A DNA stretch of 64,000 nucleotides from Candidatus Binataceae bacterium (GTDB taxonomy: Bacteria > Desulfobacterota > Binatia > Binatales > Binataceae), in contig DATJMX010000012.1 of assembly GCA_035508495.1 (NCBI GenBank), positions 21,975 to 85,974 of the forward strand, given 5' to 3'. How positions within the stretch are numbered: the stretch's first letter is position 1; each line of letters opens with the position of its first letter. The notes beneath the pieces were generated by a model, which was not told the DNA's origin, searched no databases, and worked only from the letters and a program-made list of their open reading frames with translations. Positions 46,890-56,320 of this stretch are shown piece by piece. The position numbers and the translations under genes are program-made.

Positions 46890-47669
46890 TCAAGCGTTGC
46901 GGATTGTTAACCCTCCATCAACTGGGATTACTGCGCCTGTTATGTATGACGATGCCGGCAGGCAGAGGCTGAAGGTGATGTGCGCGACTTCCTCGGGATA
47001 GCCGTAACGCTTAAGCGCCGTGCGGCGCTTGCCGAAGATCGTCTTGTGCTCCTCGGGAATCGCATCGGTCAGGCTCGTGCGGATTGGTCCCGGGCAGATG
47101 CAGTTGACCGTGATTCCCTCGGGGCCGAGATCCACCGCCATTGCACGCGTGAGTCCCGTCACCGCCGTCTTGGCGGCGACGTAGGGGCTGTCGCCGGGAG
47201 TAGCGCCGAGGCCCTCGGTCGACGCGATATTGACGATTCGCGCCGCGTCGGACTTGCGCAGATGCGGCAGCGCCGCGCGCACCAGCCACTGTTGCGAAGT
47301 CAGCAGACCGGTCAGCGCGCGATCCCAAATCCTGTCGTACTCGGGACCGTCGAGCGGATGGAACGCGCCGAAGCCGGCGTTGTTGACGATGATATCGAGG
47401 CGGCCGAACTTCTCCGCGACCTCGGCGACGACGAATCTGATCTCATCGTGATTCATCACGTCGAGCCTCCAGGCTTCGGCCTTGCCGCCTGCTTCTTTGA
47501 TCTCGTGCAGCACGTGCGCGAGACCAGCTTCATTGATATCGGTGATCGCGACCGTCGCGCCTTCGGACGCGAACACGTGCGCCGTGGCGCGGCCCATCCC
47601 GCTCGCGGCGCCGGTGATAAGTGCCACGCGATCCTTGACCGAGCGGCTCAGCTTTCTGATCGGTTCCAT
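46890..47669 (-). CDS. Short-chain dehydrogenase/reductase (SDR)
   Basis: 259 residues from ATG 47669 (AAGGAG at 6 nt; the ATG at 47675 sits on the ribosome site). 'TGAASGMGRA' binds NAD(P), 'NNAGFG' and the Ser-Tyr-Lys set ('NIASTEGLG', 'YVAAK') are intact. 'CPGPIRTSL' closes the fold. Probably oxidises a hydroxyl; substrate unknown. It is divergent from the enoyl-CoA hydratase gene. Confidence 0.93.
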   Translation of the reverse strand: MEPIRKLSRSVKDRVALITGAASGMGRATAHVFASEGATVAITDINEAGLAHVLHEIKEAGGKAEAWRLDVMNHDEIRFVVAEVAEKFGRLDIIVNNAGFGAFHPLDGPEYDRIWDRALTGLLTSQQWLVRAALPHLRKSDAARIVNIASTEGLGATPGDSPYVAAKTAVTGLTRAMAVDLGPEGITVNCICPGPIRTSLTDAIPEEHKTIFGKRRTALKRYGYPEEVAHITFSLCLPASSYITGAVIPVDGGLTIRNA

Positions 47670-47814
47670 TTGCATCTCCTTCGTCTCGCGCGGCGCGTCG
47701 ACCGCGTGCCGCTCTTACATCTACTTCATCGCGGCCCGCAAGCGTGAGCAGCGCGATAGGCAAGCGCCCGCCGAAGGTTGTATAGAGTCGGACAAACAGC
47801 AGGAGGCCACGGTT

Positions 47815-48642
47815 ATGGGAATCGACTATAGCGACTACGAATTCCTCAAAGTGGACGTTGTCGACCGGGTCGCGACCATCACGATCAACCGGCCCGACTC
47901 GCTCAACGCGGTTAATGGCATCGTGCATCACGAGCTCGAGCAGATCTGGATCGATGTGCGCGCCGATCACGACGTCAATGCGATCATTCTGACCGGCGCG
48001 GGGCGCGCGTTCTGCGCCGGCGGCGATGTCAAAGGGATGGCGGAGGGCAACCTGGCGGGCGGCGGCAAGAAAGGCAAGGGACGCGGGCGTGGCCCGATCG
48101 CGGCCTCGAACGGACGGCGCCTCGTTGAGAACATGCTCGATGTCGAGCAGCCGATTATCGGCGCGATCAACGGCGACGCGGTCGGCCTCGGCGCAACGCT
48201 CGCGCTGCTGTGCGATATCACGGTCGTCTCGGAAAAGGCGCGCTTCGCCGACACGCACGTCAAAGTTGGAATCGTTGCGGGCGACGGCGGCGCGCTCATC
48301 TGGCCGCTGCTCATCGGGCCGCATCGCGCCAAGGAATTCCTGATGCGTGGCAATTTCATCAACGGCGCTGAAGCCGGCCGCATCGGGATGGTCAACTATG
48401 CAGTCGCACCCGATGAGGTGATGTCCAAGGCGCGCGCGCTCGCGCAGGAGCTGGCCGACGGCCCGACTTTGGCCATCAGATGGAGCAAGCTGTCGGTTAA
48501 CAAATGGCTGAAGCAGCAGGCCAACCTGATAATGGACGCGTCGCTCGCGTACGAGATGATGACGTTTAACACCGACGATCACAAAGAAGCGGTGCGAGCG
48601 TTCGTCGAAAAGCGCAAGCCTAACTTCGTGCGCGCGAAGTAG
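47815..48642 (+). CDS. Enoyl-CoA hydratase/isomerase family protein
   Basis: 275 residues from ATG 47815, with AGGAGG 8 nt upstream. 'NRPDSLNAVNGI', oxyanion-hole parts 'GAGRAFCAGGDVKGM' and 'GDAVGLGATLALLCDI'. There is a Gly/Lys-rich insert (about 80-90, 'GGGKKGKGRGRG') near the active-site entry. It works in acyl-CoA breakdown or a related crotonase reaction. Confidence 0.92.
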   Translation: MGIDYSDYEFLKVDVVDRVATITINRPDSLNAVNGIVHHELEQIWIDVRADHDVNAIILTGAGRAFCAGGDVKGMAEGNLAGGGKKGKGRGRGPIAASNGRRLVENMLDVEQPIIGAINGDAVGLGATLALLCDITVVSEKARFADTHVKVGIVAGDGGALIWPLLIGPHRAKEFLMRGNFINGAEAGRIGMVNYAVAPDEVMSKARALAQELADGPTLAIRWSKLSVNKWLKQQANLIMDASLAYEMMTFNTDDHKEAVRAFVEKRKPNFVRAK

Positions 48643-48659
48643 AGAGAATTTAACAGCGG

Positions 48660-49382
48660 ATGAAACGGCGATTTGCGGTAGCGGCGACGATCAAGTTTGT
48701 CCTGGCGTTCCTCCTGTTGATGACATGGCATGGCAGCCAGACCATCCTCGATCATGCCAAGAGAGCAATGGGAGGAACGTCATTCGATCGCGGCCACGCG
48801 CTGCTCGCCCCGGTCAATGAGTTCCTGCATCACCATGACCACATAGCCAATGCGGTACTAATAGCGACATCTGGACATATCGACCTGGTATTAACCGGCA
48901 TGGTGTTGTGGGGGATATTCGGTGAGACTATCCGGCCGACAGTCGCGATATTTTTCATCCTGCTATTTCGCCAGTTCAGCCAAATCTTCGTCAGCGCACC
49001 GATCCCGCAGGGAATGATCTGGCACTATCCGGGATTCCCTTCCCTGATAGTCACTTACTACACGACTTTCGATTTCTTTTTTTCAGGCCATACCGCGTCC
49101 GCAACGTTGAGCGCTTTGGAAATCGGCCATCGCGGATACAAAAACAAAATCTATGTCATTCTTGCCACTATAATGGTCGGGTTTGAGATTTTCTGCATCC
49201 TGTCAATGAGGTTTCACTATACTGCGGACGTGATCACCGGCATTTTCGCGGCGGTGACCGCGTTCACTCTGGCCGTGAAAGTATCGCCCAAGCTGGATAC
49301 TATGTTCGATAACCTGGTCAACCGCATCACGGGCGCGAGCGATTCAACCTCAGAGCTGGAAACCCGACTGGTCGCCAAGTAG
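48660..49382 (+). CDS. PAP2-like / sphingomyelin-synthase-like membrane protein
   Basis: 240 residues, about six spans. 'FFFSGHTASATLSALE' and 'SMRFHYTADVITG' hold the His/His/Asp set of the PAP2_3 (sphingomyelin-synthase-type) family. Members move or remove lipid phosphate head groups. It is AT-richer than its neighbours, with long T-runs, which may point to transfer. It starts 17 bp after the hydratase and overlaps the convergent monooxygenase gene by 33 bp. Confidence 0.75.
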   Translation: MKRRFAVAATIKFVLAFLLLMTWHGSQTILDHAKRAMGGTSFDRGHALLAPVNEFLHHHDHIANAVLIATSGHIDLVLTGMVLWGIFGETIRPTVAIFFILLFRQFSQIFVSAPIPQGMIWHYPGFPSLIVTYYTTFDFFFSGHTASATLSALEIGHRGYKNKIYVILATIMVGFEIFCILSMRFHYTADVITGIFAAVTAFTLAVKVSPKLDTMFDNLVNRITGASDSTSELETRLVAK

Positions 49383-50522
49383 CGCGGCACCAGCGCCAGA
49401 CAGCCACGTCTCCGCAACGGCAGCATGCTGCGTCAGCGTATGAATATCGCGCAGGCAGCGCTGCAGCGGCGACGTCTCGTAAGGCGCCGTTCCACCGCCG
49501 GCCGCATAACAGGTATCGACGACAGAAGCTGCAGTATGCGCGGACCATGTGACACTGCCCATGATACGTGCGCGCTCGGCGGGCGGCACCACGCGGCCTT
49601 CGCAGGCGGATTTCCAAACCAGTTCCGCTTCGCTGCGCAACAGTCCGCGGATTGCACGAACGGTCGTTTCAGCATGCCCTATGCGATACTGAAACAACTG
49701 GCTATTCGCGATCGTTGACTGAGTATAGAGCCGCTGCTTGTTCGTCGCCGCGAGTTTGAGTATCTCTTCCACGCCTCGGGTCGCGATTCCGAGTCCGACG
49801 GCGCCGATATGCAGTGCTGCGTAAAGCAAAGGCTCGGCGAAGCAGGGGCCAGGAATAGTGGATTTGCCGCCGAAGATATCGAAAGTGTCTTCGCCGGAGA
49901 TAGTGAGATTCTCGACCGCGATATCGTGGCTGCCGGTACCGCGCAGTCCGCTCACCGACCAGGTATCGATGATGCTGCCGCGCTCCGGCGCGAACATCAT
50001 CGCGCGTGTTTCGGGAGCGCCGGGAATCGCGCCTGGCTTCGCTTGACCATTCTCGGTAACTACGCAATTGCCGAATAGCCAGTCGGCGTGCTGGCATCCG
50101 CTGGCGAAAGCCCATCGGCCGCTGACTATGTATTTGTCGCCCTGCCGCTCCGCCTGGCCGCGAGGCGCGAAACCACCGCCGATTATCAAGTCCGGCCCCG
50201 GCGCATAGAGCTCGTCGAAGCGTTTCGGCGACATCAGCGCGAGCAGCATCGGCGTTTCGCATCCGATCATCACGACCCAGCCGGTCGAGCCGTCCGCCCT
50301 TGCAAGCGCCTCGATAATTTCCATGCTGGTCGGGAAGTCGATTTCGAGTCCGCCATGAGTTTTCGGCGTGAACATCCGAAAGCATCCGGCTGATTTAAGC
50401 TGAACCAGCAGATCGAGCGGAAGACGGCGCCCCGATTCGATGTCGAGGCTGCGCGCGCTGATTGCGGGAGTGAGATCGATGACGGATTCGAGGAGTCGCG
50501 CGGCGTCAGATGCCATCGGCAA
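49350..50522 (-). CDS. Acyl-CoA-dehydrogenase-fold flavin monooxygenase-like protein
   Basis: 390 residues. N-terminal helical domain, 'RWAFASGCQHADWLFG' in the beta domain, 'SVSGLRGTGSHDIAVENL', and the C-terminal 'ASVVDTCYAAGGGTAPYETSPLQRCLRDIHTLTQH'-like region (positions about 340-375). This is the DszC/HpaB-type branch that uses FMNH2 and O2 rather than classic acyl-CoA dehydrogenase. It ends the run with mmsA (2 bp apart). Confidence 0.85.
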   Translation of the reverse strand: MPMASDAARLLESVIDLTPAISARSLDIESGRRLPLDLLVQLKSAGCFRMFTPKTHGGLEIDFPTSMEIIEALARADGSTGWVVMIGCETPMLLALMSPKRFDELYAPGPDLIIGGGFAPRGQAERQGDKYIVSGRWAFASGCQHADWLFGNCVVTENGQAKPGAIPGAPETRAMMFAPERGSIIDTWSVSGLRGTGSHDIAVENLTISGEDTFDIFGGKSTIPGPCFAEPLLYAALHIGAVGLGIATRGVEEILKLAATNKQRLYTQSTIANSQLFQYRIGHAETTVRAIRGLLRSEAELVWKSACEGRVVPPAERARIMGSVTWSAHTAASVVDTCYAAGGGTAPYETSPLQRCLRDIHTLTQHAAVAETWLSGAGAALLGDQSGFQL

Positions 50523-50524
50523 GC

Positions 50525-52021
50525 CTATTTCGTGGTTGGGATGTCGAACTCGGCCCGCATGCGATGCTCATGCTCGGGCCATCGCGCCGTTATTGTTTTG
50601 AGGTGCGTGTAGAAGCGGATGCCTTCGGATCCGTGCATCGCAGTGTCGCCGAAGATCGATCGCTTCCATCCGCCGAAGCTGTGAAAAGCCATCGGCACCG
50701 GGATCGGCACGTTCACCCCCACCATCCCGATTTGAACGCGGCTCGTGAACTCGCGCGCCGCGCATCCATCGCGCGTGAAGATCGAAGTGCCGTTGCCGTA
50801 CTCGTGCTCGTTGATGAGCCGCAGCCCCGTTTCGAAATCGGGAGCGCGCACGACGGAGAGCACTGGGCCGAAAATCTCTTCGCGGTAGATCTTCATTTTG
50901 GGTGTTACCTGATCGAAGAGGCATCCGCCGATGAAAAATCCGTCTTCGTGATCGCGAACCTTGAGTGCGCGGCCATCGAGCACGAGCCTTGCGCCCTCTT
51001 TGATGCCGGAATCGATATAGCCGCTGACCCGCTCCACGAGCTGTCGCGAGACAAGCGGACCCATCTCGACGCCGTCCGCAGTGCCGGGACCGACCTTCAA
51101 TTTTTCGATGCGCGGCACGAGTCGCTCGACGAGCGCGTCGCCGGCTCTGCCGACCGCAACAGCGACCGAGATCGCCATGCATCGCTCGCCCGCCGAGCCG
51201 TATGCCGCCCCGACTAGCGCATCGGCGGCCTGGTCGAGGTCGGCGTCGGGCATCACCATCATGTGATTCTTGGCACCGCCGAGTGCCTGCACTCGTTTTC
51301 CGCGCGCCGCTCCGGTTGCATAGATGTACTGCGCGATCGGAGTCGAGCCGACGAAGCTCACCGCCGCGATTCCGGGATGTTCGAGGATCGCATCGACGGC
51401 GCGCTTGTCGCCATGAACGACATTGAAGACGCCGTCAGGCAGACCGGCCTGCTTGAGCAGCGCGGCGATTCGCACGCTCGCAGATGGATCGCGCTCAGAG
51501 GGCTTGAGGATGAAGGAGTTGCCGCAAGCGATCGCGACCGGGAACATCCACATCGGCACCATCGCGGGAAAGTTGAACGGCGTGATTCCGGCGCACACGC
51601 CGAGCGGCTGGCGCATCGACCATGAGTCGATGCCGCGCCCGACCTGCTCGGAAAATTCGCCCTTCAGCAATTGCGGGATGCCGCACGCGAACTCGACGAC
51701 CTCGAGGCCGCGCGTCACTTCGCCGCGCGCATCGGACAGCACCTTGCCGTGCTCGGCCGTGATGATCTCCGCGATCTCGCTCGAGTGTTTGTCGAGCAGT
51801 TCACGGAACGCGAACATCACGCGCGCTCGCGCGGGAGCGGGAGTCGCAGCCCAACTTGGAAATGCCGCCGCGGCCGCCTTCACGGCGGCATCGACTTCCG
51901 CCGCGCCGCCCATCAGAACCTTGCGAGCGCATTTGCCAGTCGCGGGATTGAAGACCTCGCCGAGCTCGCCGCCGCCGTGAGCAAATGAAGAGCCGCCGAT
52001 AAAATGAGCGATCGCGTCCAT
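50525..52021 (-). CDS. mmsA: Methylmalonate-semialdehyde dehydrogenase (CoA-acylating)
   Basis: 498 residues, full length. NAD-binding ALDH fold, with catalytic Cys in '[17 protein letters not shown]', '[14 protein letters not shown]' and '[14 protein letters not shown]'. It converts methylmalonate or malonate semialdehyde to propionyl- or acetyl-CoA in valine and inositol breakdown. The gene follows a strong terminator, so it has its own promoter. Confidence 0.94.
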   Translation of the reverse strand: MDAIAHFIGGSSFAHGGGELGEVFNPATGKCARKVLMGGAAEVDAAVKAAAAAFPSWAATPAPARARVMFAFRELLDKHSSEIAEIITAEHGKVLSDARGEVTRGLEVVEFACGIPQLLKGEFSEQVGRGIDSWSMRQPLGVCAGITPFNFPAMVPMWMFPVAIACGNSFILKPSERDPSASVRIAALLKQAGLPDGVFNVVHGDKRAVDAILEHPGIAAVSFVGSTPIAQYIYATGAARGKRVQALGGAKNHMMVMPDADLDQAADALVGAAYGSAGERCMAISVAVAVGRAGDALVERLVPRIEKLKVGPGTADGVEMGPLVSRQLVERVSGYIDSGIKEGARLVLDGRALKVRDHEDGFFIGGCLFDQVTPKMKIYREEIFGPVLSVVRAPDFETGLRLINEHEYGNGTSIFTRDGCAAREFTSRVQIGMVGVNVPIPVPMAFHSFGGWKRSIFGDTAMHGSEGIRFYTHLKTITARWPEHEHRMRAEFDIPTTK

Positions 52022-52062
52022 GCATCCTTGTCCCGCGAAAACGCACGAGCCGCAAGCTCATT

Positions 52063-52099
52063 AAAAACAAAAACGGCGGACTGCTCTCGCAACCCGCCG
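52063..52099 (-). terminator. Rho-independent terminator (minus strand)
   Basis: On the minus strand CGGCGG-GTTGC-GAGA-GCAGT-CCGCCG forms an 11-pair stem (two G-T wobbles) with a GAGA tetraloop, followed by TTTTTGTTTTT. It closes the 3-hydroxyacyl-CoA dehydrogenase/thiolase/remnant unit upstream of mmsA. Confidence 0.9.
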
Positions 52100-52120
52100 C
52101 GCACAACTCTTAGGATCGTT

Positions 52121-52575
52121 CTATTCTTTTGCAGCCAAGCGAAGTTCCGCGCTTAGGGGAACTTCAAATGTGTCGCCGCGAAGGAGGCGAGCCGAGAAAA
52201 ACAAAACCTCAAGATTTTCGACTTCGCTGGTGTCTGGATTGAGTCGGGCGATAGTTTCATCGCCAATCTCCTCCGATTCCTGCCCCGCGTATGGCGCGCA
52301 CTTGCTGATGTAAAGAATGTCTGCCAGCGGCGGCTCGAAGCGGCGTCACTCACGACTAATACAGTCAGATGCTTCCCGCCTTTCAAGTTAGCGTGGAAGC
52401 GAGTGAACAGCCTCGCCGATCGGAAACGCCTGCTGATCCTTAGTCGGGATCTGCAAGCGTACTCGCTAAGAGGTCGCGATGGTCTGGCAACAGGTCTGGA
52501 TGATTGTCCGCGATGTGCCCTTCGCGTTCGTTTCCAAGCTCAACTTCGGCTTGCAGACGAGGGCACGGAAAGCGA
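52121..52575 (-). pseudogene. Decayed toxin-antitoxin-like pair (PBECR-like plus DUF2283-like)
   Basis: Three fragments in different frames read as one old locus. First, 52440-52575: 'LGNEREGHIADNHPDLLPDH' then '...TLADPD' and a stop. Second, 52329-52440 in another frame: 'RLFTRFHANLKGGKHLTVLV', the usual continuation. Third, 52121-52345: 'ADILYISKCAPYAGQE' and 'GDTFEVPLSAELRLAAKE', DUF2283-like, with no start codon. At least two frame breaks and a junction deletion are needed. Such pairs occur as small toxin-antitoxin-like modules. No intact product is expected. Confidence 0.6.
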
Positions 52576-52640
52576 GTCTTCGCATCACGCGACGTGAATC
52601 GCTTTCGCGCTTTACCTAGCGTTGCCGGCCCGGCAACTTC

Positions 52641-53870
52641 CTACTTGCCGACGATGAAGACGCAGCTGGTGGTGCCGCTGCCGCCGATGTTCAGCATCGC
52701 CATCGTCTTGGCGTTTTCTACCTGGTAGTCGCCGGCGGTGGCGGTGAGCTGGCGATGTACGTCGAGCATCTGGCGCACTCCGGTCGCGCCGACAGGATGG
52801 CCGGCGCCGATGAGGCCGCCGCTCGGGTTGATCGGGCACTTGCCGCCCATCTCGATCACGCCTTCCTCCACCGCTTTCCACGATTCGCCCGGTTTGGTCA
52901 GACCGAAGTGATCGATCGCCATGTACTCGGAGGTGGTGAAACAGTCGTGGGTCTCGATCGCGGAGAGCTGCTCGACGCCCGCGATACCGGCGCGCTTGAA
53001 GGCGTCGAGGATCGTCTGGCGCGTATGCGGCAGCACGTAAGGATCATCCTTGCTCTCGAGGACTTTGGCCTCGAACTCGAGCGGCGCGGTGTGATGGCCC
53101 CATCCGAGGATGCGCGGGATGTCGCTGAGGCTCTTGCCGTTGCGCTTGGCCCACTTCGTCGCGAATTCTTCCGACGCCAGGAAGACCGCGACCGAGCCGT
53201 CTGTTACCTGCGAGCAGTCGCTCACCTTGATGCGCCCGCCGATCACAGTGTTGAACTTGCTCTGCTGCTGCGCGTGGCTCTCGCTCATGAACCAGTTGCG
53301 CGTCTGCGCGTTGGGATTGCGTTTGGCGTTGGAATAATTGACGGCCGAGATGTGCGCGAGATGCTCATCCTTCAGGCCGAAGCGCTTGTCGTATTCGTCA
53401 CCGAGGCGGCCGAAGAGTTTTGGAAAGGGAAACTCGATTCCCTTGGCTTCGCGCTCGTACCATGCGGCGGTGCCGAGATAGTCGCCGCCGGTGGTGGAAT
53501 CAACGGTCTTCATCTGCTCGACTCCGCATACGCAGGCGAGATCGTAACGGCCCGCCTCGATTTCGGCCGATGCCGCCAGCAGCGCGATCGATCCCGAGGC
53601 GCAGGCGGCCTCATGCCGCGAGGTCGGCATCCCGGAAAACTGTGGATCGATCTCGACGAAGAACGCGCCGACGTGACCCTGCTTGGCGTAGAGTTCGGCG
53701 GCGAAGTTGCCGACGTGCGCAGTCTCGACTTCGCGCGGTTCGATCTTCGTGGCCTCGAGACCGCCGAGCGTTGCCTCGCGCATCATCGCGACAAAATGTT
53801 TGCCCTCTTTAGACCAGTTGCGAGCAAAGTCAGTCTGCGCGCCACCAAGGACATAAACGGGTTTAGCCAT
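52641..53870 (-). CDS. Thiolase family protein (acetyl-CoA acetyltransferase, SCP2-like)
   Basis: 409 residues. Nucleophile Cys in 'EAACASGSIALL', second Cys/His region 'ETHDCFTTSEYMAI', and 'PINPSGGLIGAGHPVGATGVRQ'. GGAG 7 nt before ATG 53870. It cleaves or forms 3-ketoacyl-CoA. It follows the 3-hydroxyacyl-CoA dehydrogenase by 20 bp, so the two carry out successive beta-oxidation steps. Confidence 0.93.
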   Translation of the reverse strand: MAKPVYVLGGAQTDFARNWSKEGKHFVAMMREATLGGLEATKIEPREVETAHVGNFAAELYAKQGHVGAFFVEIDPQFSGMPTSRHEAACASGSIALLAASAEIEAGRYDLACVCGVEQMKTVDSTTGGDYLGTAAWYEREAKGIEFPFPKLFGRLGDEYDKRFGLKDEHLAHISAVNYSNAKRNPNAQTRNWFMSESHAQQQSKFNTVIGGRIKVSDCSQVTDGSVAVFLASEEFATKWAKRNGKSLSDIPRILGWGHHTAPLEFEAKVLESKDDPYVLPHTRQTILDAFKRAGIAGVEQLSAIETHDCFTTSEYMAIDHFGLTKPGESWKAVEEGVIEMGGKCPINPSGGLIGAGHPVGATGVRQMLDVHRQLTATAGDYQVENAKTMAMLNIGGSGTTSCVFIVGK

Positions 53871-53890
53871 CGCGAGCTCCTTCTTCGATT

Positions 53891-55177
53891 CTAGCCGACC
53901 AGCGTGCGGCCGTATTCGAGCACGCCGCCTTTGAACAGTTTACCATCGTTGGCCGCGAGTTGCTCGATCGCATGCGGCACCACGAGCTTCGCATTCTTCA
54001 AGAGCGCGACCGTGTTTTTGGCGCCCAGCAGATCGACCAGCGCGCACGGCGGCGCCCAGTTGAAACCGTAGCTCATGATCGTATCGACATCGGCCGGCGA
54101 TTCGGCCACTTCGCCGACGCGATTCAGCCCGTAGCTCACATAGCCGAGCACGACGCGCCGGCACAAGTCGGCGTCGGCACCCTCGGCCTCGGCGAAGACC
54201 TTCATCGCCGCGCGATACTTGCCGACGCGGTTGAGCGACTTCATCTTCTCGACGAATTCGATCGGCGCCGGCTTCTCGAGCGCTTCATGCTTGCCGGTTT
54301 TCGGATTGAGCGCGAAGACGGCCTTGCCTTCCTTGCGATAGAAGCCACCGCGCTCCGGAGTCTTGTCGCCGAGGCATCCCGCGGCGAGGCCTTTTTCCAT
54401 GTAGGCGGGCATCTTGAAGCACTCGTGCGCCTCGTCCTCACAGTTGGCAAAGACGTTATCGACGATCGCCTTGTGCACGTCCCATCCGACGAGATCGATT
54501 GTCGCAAGCGGCGCCATAGCGCGCCCGGTATGCGGGCCGATTAGATAGTCGATGTACGCAACGCCATGCTCGCCGGCGAGCTGCGCCGTTTCGTTGAGAA
54601 CTTTGAATCCGACGCGATTGCCGACGAAGGCCGGGCGATCCTTGGTCACGATCACTTTGCGCCCGAGATGTTTGGTCAGCATCGCGACGACGTTTTTGAC
54701 CACGGCGGGATCGGTGTCGCCGTGAGGGATAACTTCGGTGCCGACGATCACGTGCGGCGGATTGAAAAGATGGATACCGAGGAAGTTGCGGCGGAAGGAA
54801 TCGCTGCGCCCGCGCGCCATCTCCGCGATCGAAAGTCCAGATGAGCCGGTCGCGACGACAGAATCGGGGCGACGGTACTTATCAACCAGCTCGAAGAACT
54901 TTTTCTTGAGCGCGAGGTCTTCGGCCAGCGACTCGAATATGATTGCGGATTCGGAGACGCTGCGCTCGAGGTCCTTGTCGTAGCACCCGAGCCTGATCCG
55001 CTCGGCGATCGCCTCGGCGCGCGCGTCATTCTGCGTATCGGTGAGGCCCTCTTTGGCTTTCGCGTCGTCGCGCGCGAGCATCGTCACGTCATAGCCCGCG
55101 CCGGCGAAGACGCATGCCGCACCCGCGCCCATCGTGCCGTTCGCGCCCAGAATTACGACCTTGTTGTTATCGGCCAA
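53891..55177 (-). CDS. 3-hydroxyacyl-CoA dehydrogenase
   Basis: 428 residues. N-terminal Rossmann 'VVILGANGTMGAGAACVFAGAG', 'FFELVDKYRRPDSVVATGSSGLS' (positions about 115-140), then 'GIHLFNPPHVIVGTEVIPHG' with the catalytic His, and two C-terminal helical domains. It oxidises 3-hydroxyacyl-CoA with NAD. First gene of a unit with the thiolase. Confidence 0.92.
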   Translation of the reverse strand: MADNNKVVILGANGTMGAGAACVFAGAGYDVTMLARDDAKAKEGLTDTQNDARAEAIAERIRLGCYDKDLERSVSESAIIFESLAEDLALKKKFFELVDKYRRPDSVVATGSSGLSIAEMARGRSDSFRRNFLGIHLFNPPHVIVGTEVIPHGDTDPAVVKNVVAMLTKHLGRKVIVTKDRPAFVGNRVGFKVLNETAQLAGEHGVAYIDYLIGPHTGRAMAPLATIDLVGWDVHKAIVDNVFANCEDEAHECFKMPAYMEKGLAAGCLGDKTPERGGFYRKEGKAVFALNPKTGKHEALEKPAPIEFVEKMKSLNRVGKYRAAMKVFAEAEGADADLCRRVVLGYVSYGLNRVGEVAESPADVDTIMSYGFNWAPPCALVDLLGAKNTVALLKNAKLVVPHAIEQLAANDGKLFKGGVLEYGRTLVG

Positions 55178-55505
55178 GCGATTCTATTCCCCGCGTTTGG
55201 ATTTTTGCGTCAGAGGCATTTCTTAAATGTGATCATCGCCGGGCGCCTGCGCCAGTGTAGGGGCGCCAGAGAAATCGAGCTCATGCAGGCTGCGAACGAT
55301 TCCGCCGGGCTGGATCGCAGAAATGTTATCCGAGCCCGATGAGCCGCGCCACAGGCGAAAGGCCCTACCGAACACCCGTTAGGCTGCGCGATGCCTTCAG
55401 CCTGTCCGACCTCGTCACGCGGAATTCGGCCGGCGCTGGCGTCGCTCTGGATTCCCGCGCTGTGGTACAGGTCAACCTTGCATATAGCAGCTGAGGTACA
55501 ACAGC
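55178..55505. other. Divergent intergenic region, no gene seen
   Basis: 328 bp between two divergent acyl-CoA genes. No ORF with protein-like sequence, tRNA or riboswitch that I recognise. A possible plus-strand -10 (TATAGC, near 55487) precedes the hydratase GTG at 55506, without a clear -35. Promoters for both directions presumably lie here. Confidence 0.5.
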
Positions 55506-56318
55506 GTGACTGACACTCGAGATTTCCAGACGATCAAGGTCGAAATCGAAGGGCCGCTCGGGCGGCTGACGCTCAATCGGCCGGAGCGGCTGAATGCGAT
55601 CGGGGCGACGATGCTGCGCGAGCTGGCCGAGGCGGCGCGCTGGTTCGATACGCATCGCGATTTGCGCGTCGTGATCGTGAGCGGCGCGGGGCGCGCGTTT
55701 TCAGCAGGCGCCGATCTCAAGGATTCTCCCGCTGCTGCAGCGACTGCCAGCAGCGGCGGCTCATGGCTCGCACGGCGCGAGGCGGGACAGCTCGGATTGC
55801 GCGCGGCCGACGCGCTTGAGAACATGCACGCCGTCACGATCGCGCAGGTTCACGGCTATGCGGTCGGCGGCGGGCTCGTGCTCGCGGCGGTATGCGATCT
55901 GCGCGTGGCGGCCGAGGACGCATTGTTCTTCATCCCGGAAATCGAGCTCGGCATCCCGCTCGCATGGGGCGGCATCCCGCGTCTGGTGCGTGAGATCGGA
56001 CCGGCGCTCACCAAGGAACTCGTGATGACGTGCCGCCGCTTCAGCCCGGCGGAGGCCAAGGCGGTCGGATTTCTAAATCGCGTCGTTCCCGCTTCGAGAC
56101 TGCAACACGAGGTCGAGGAGTTGGCTCAGCAACTGATCTCGATGCCATCAGTGCCGATCGCGATCACCAAAGAGCACGTCAACTCGGTAGTGCGCGCGAT
56201 GGGCACCGGCACGACGGCGTTCTCAGACGGCGACGTGCTGATGGGCTCGTTCGGCGAAGAGGAGTCCCGCGCCGCTGCCACCAAGTATCGCGAAAAAGCT
56301 CTCGGCAAAAAGAAATAG
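55506..56318 (+). CDS. Enoyl-CoA hydratase/isomerase family protein
   Basis: 270 residues from GTG 55506. 'NRPERLNAIGATMLREL', 'GAGRAFSAGADLKD' and 'HGYAVGGGLVLAAVCDLR' are crotonase motifs; 'FFIPEIELGIPLAWGG' follows. Likely works with the divergent 3-hydroxyacyl-CoA dehydrogenase and thiolase. The Ala/Ser-rich insert at about 73-85 is near the substrate loop. Confidence 0.92.
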   Translation: MTDTRDFQTIKVEIEGPLGRLTLNRPERLNAIGATMLRELAEAARWFDTHRDLRVVIVSGAGRAFSAGADLKDSPAAAATASSGGSWLARREAGQLGLRAADALENMHAVTIAQVHGYAVGGGLVLAAVCDLRVAAEDALFFIPEIELGIPLAWGGIPRLVREIGPALTKELVMTCRRFSPAEAKAVGFLNRVVPASRLQHEVEELAQQLISMPSVPIAITKEHVNSVVRAMGTGTTAFSDGDVLMGSFGEEESRAAATKYREKALGKKK

Positions 56319-56320
56319 AT

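Noticed and set aside
47482..47814. N-terminal extension of the enoyl-CoA hydratase
   Set aside because: It is antisense to the SDR gene; AGGAGG before ATG 47815 fixes the start.
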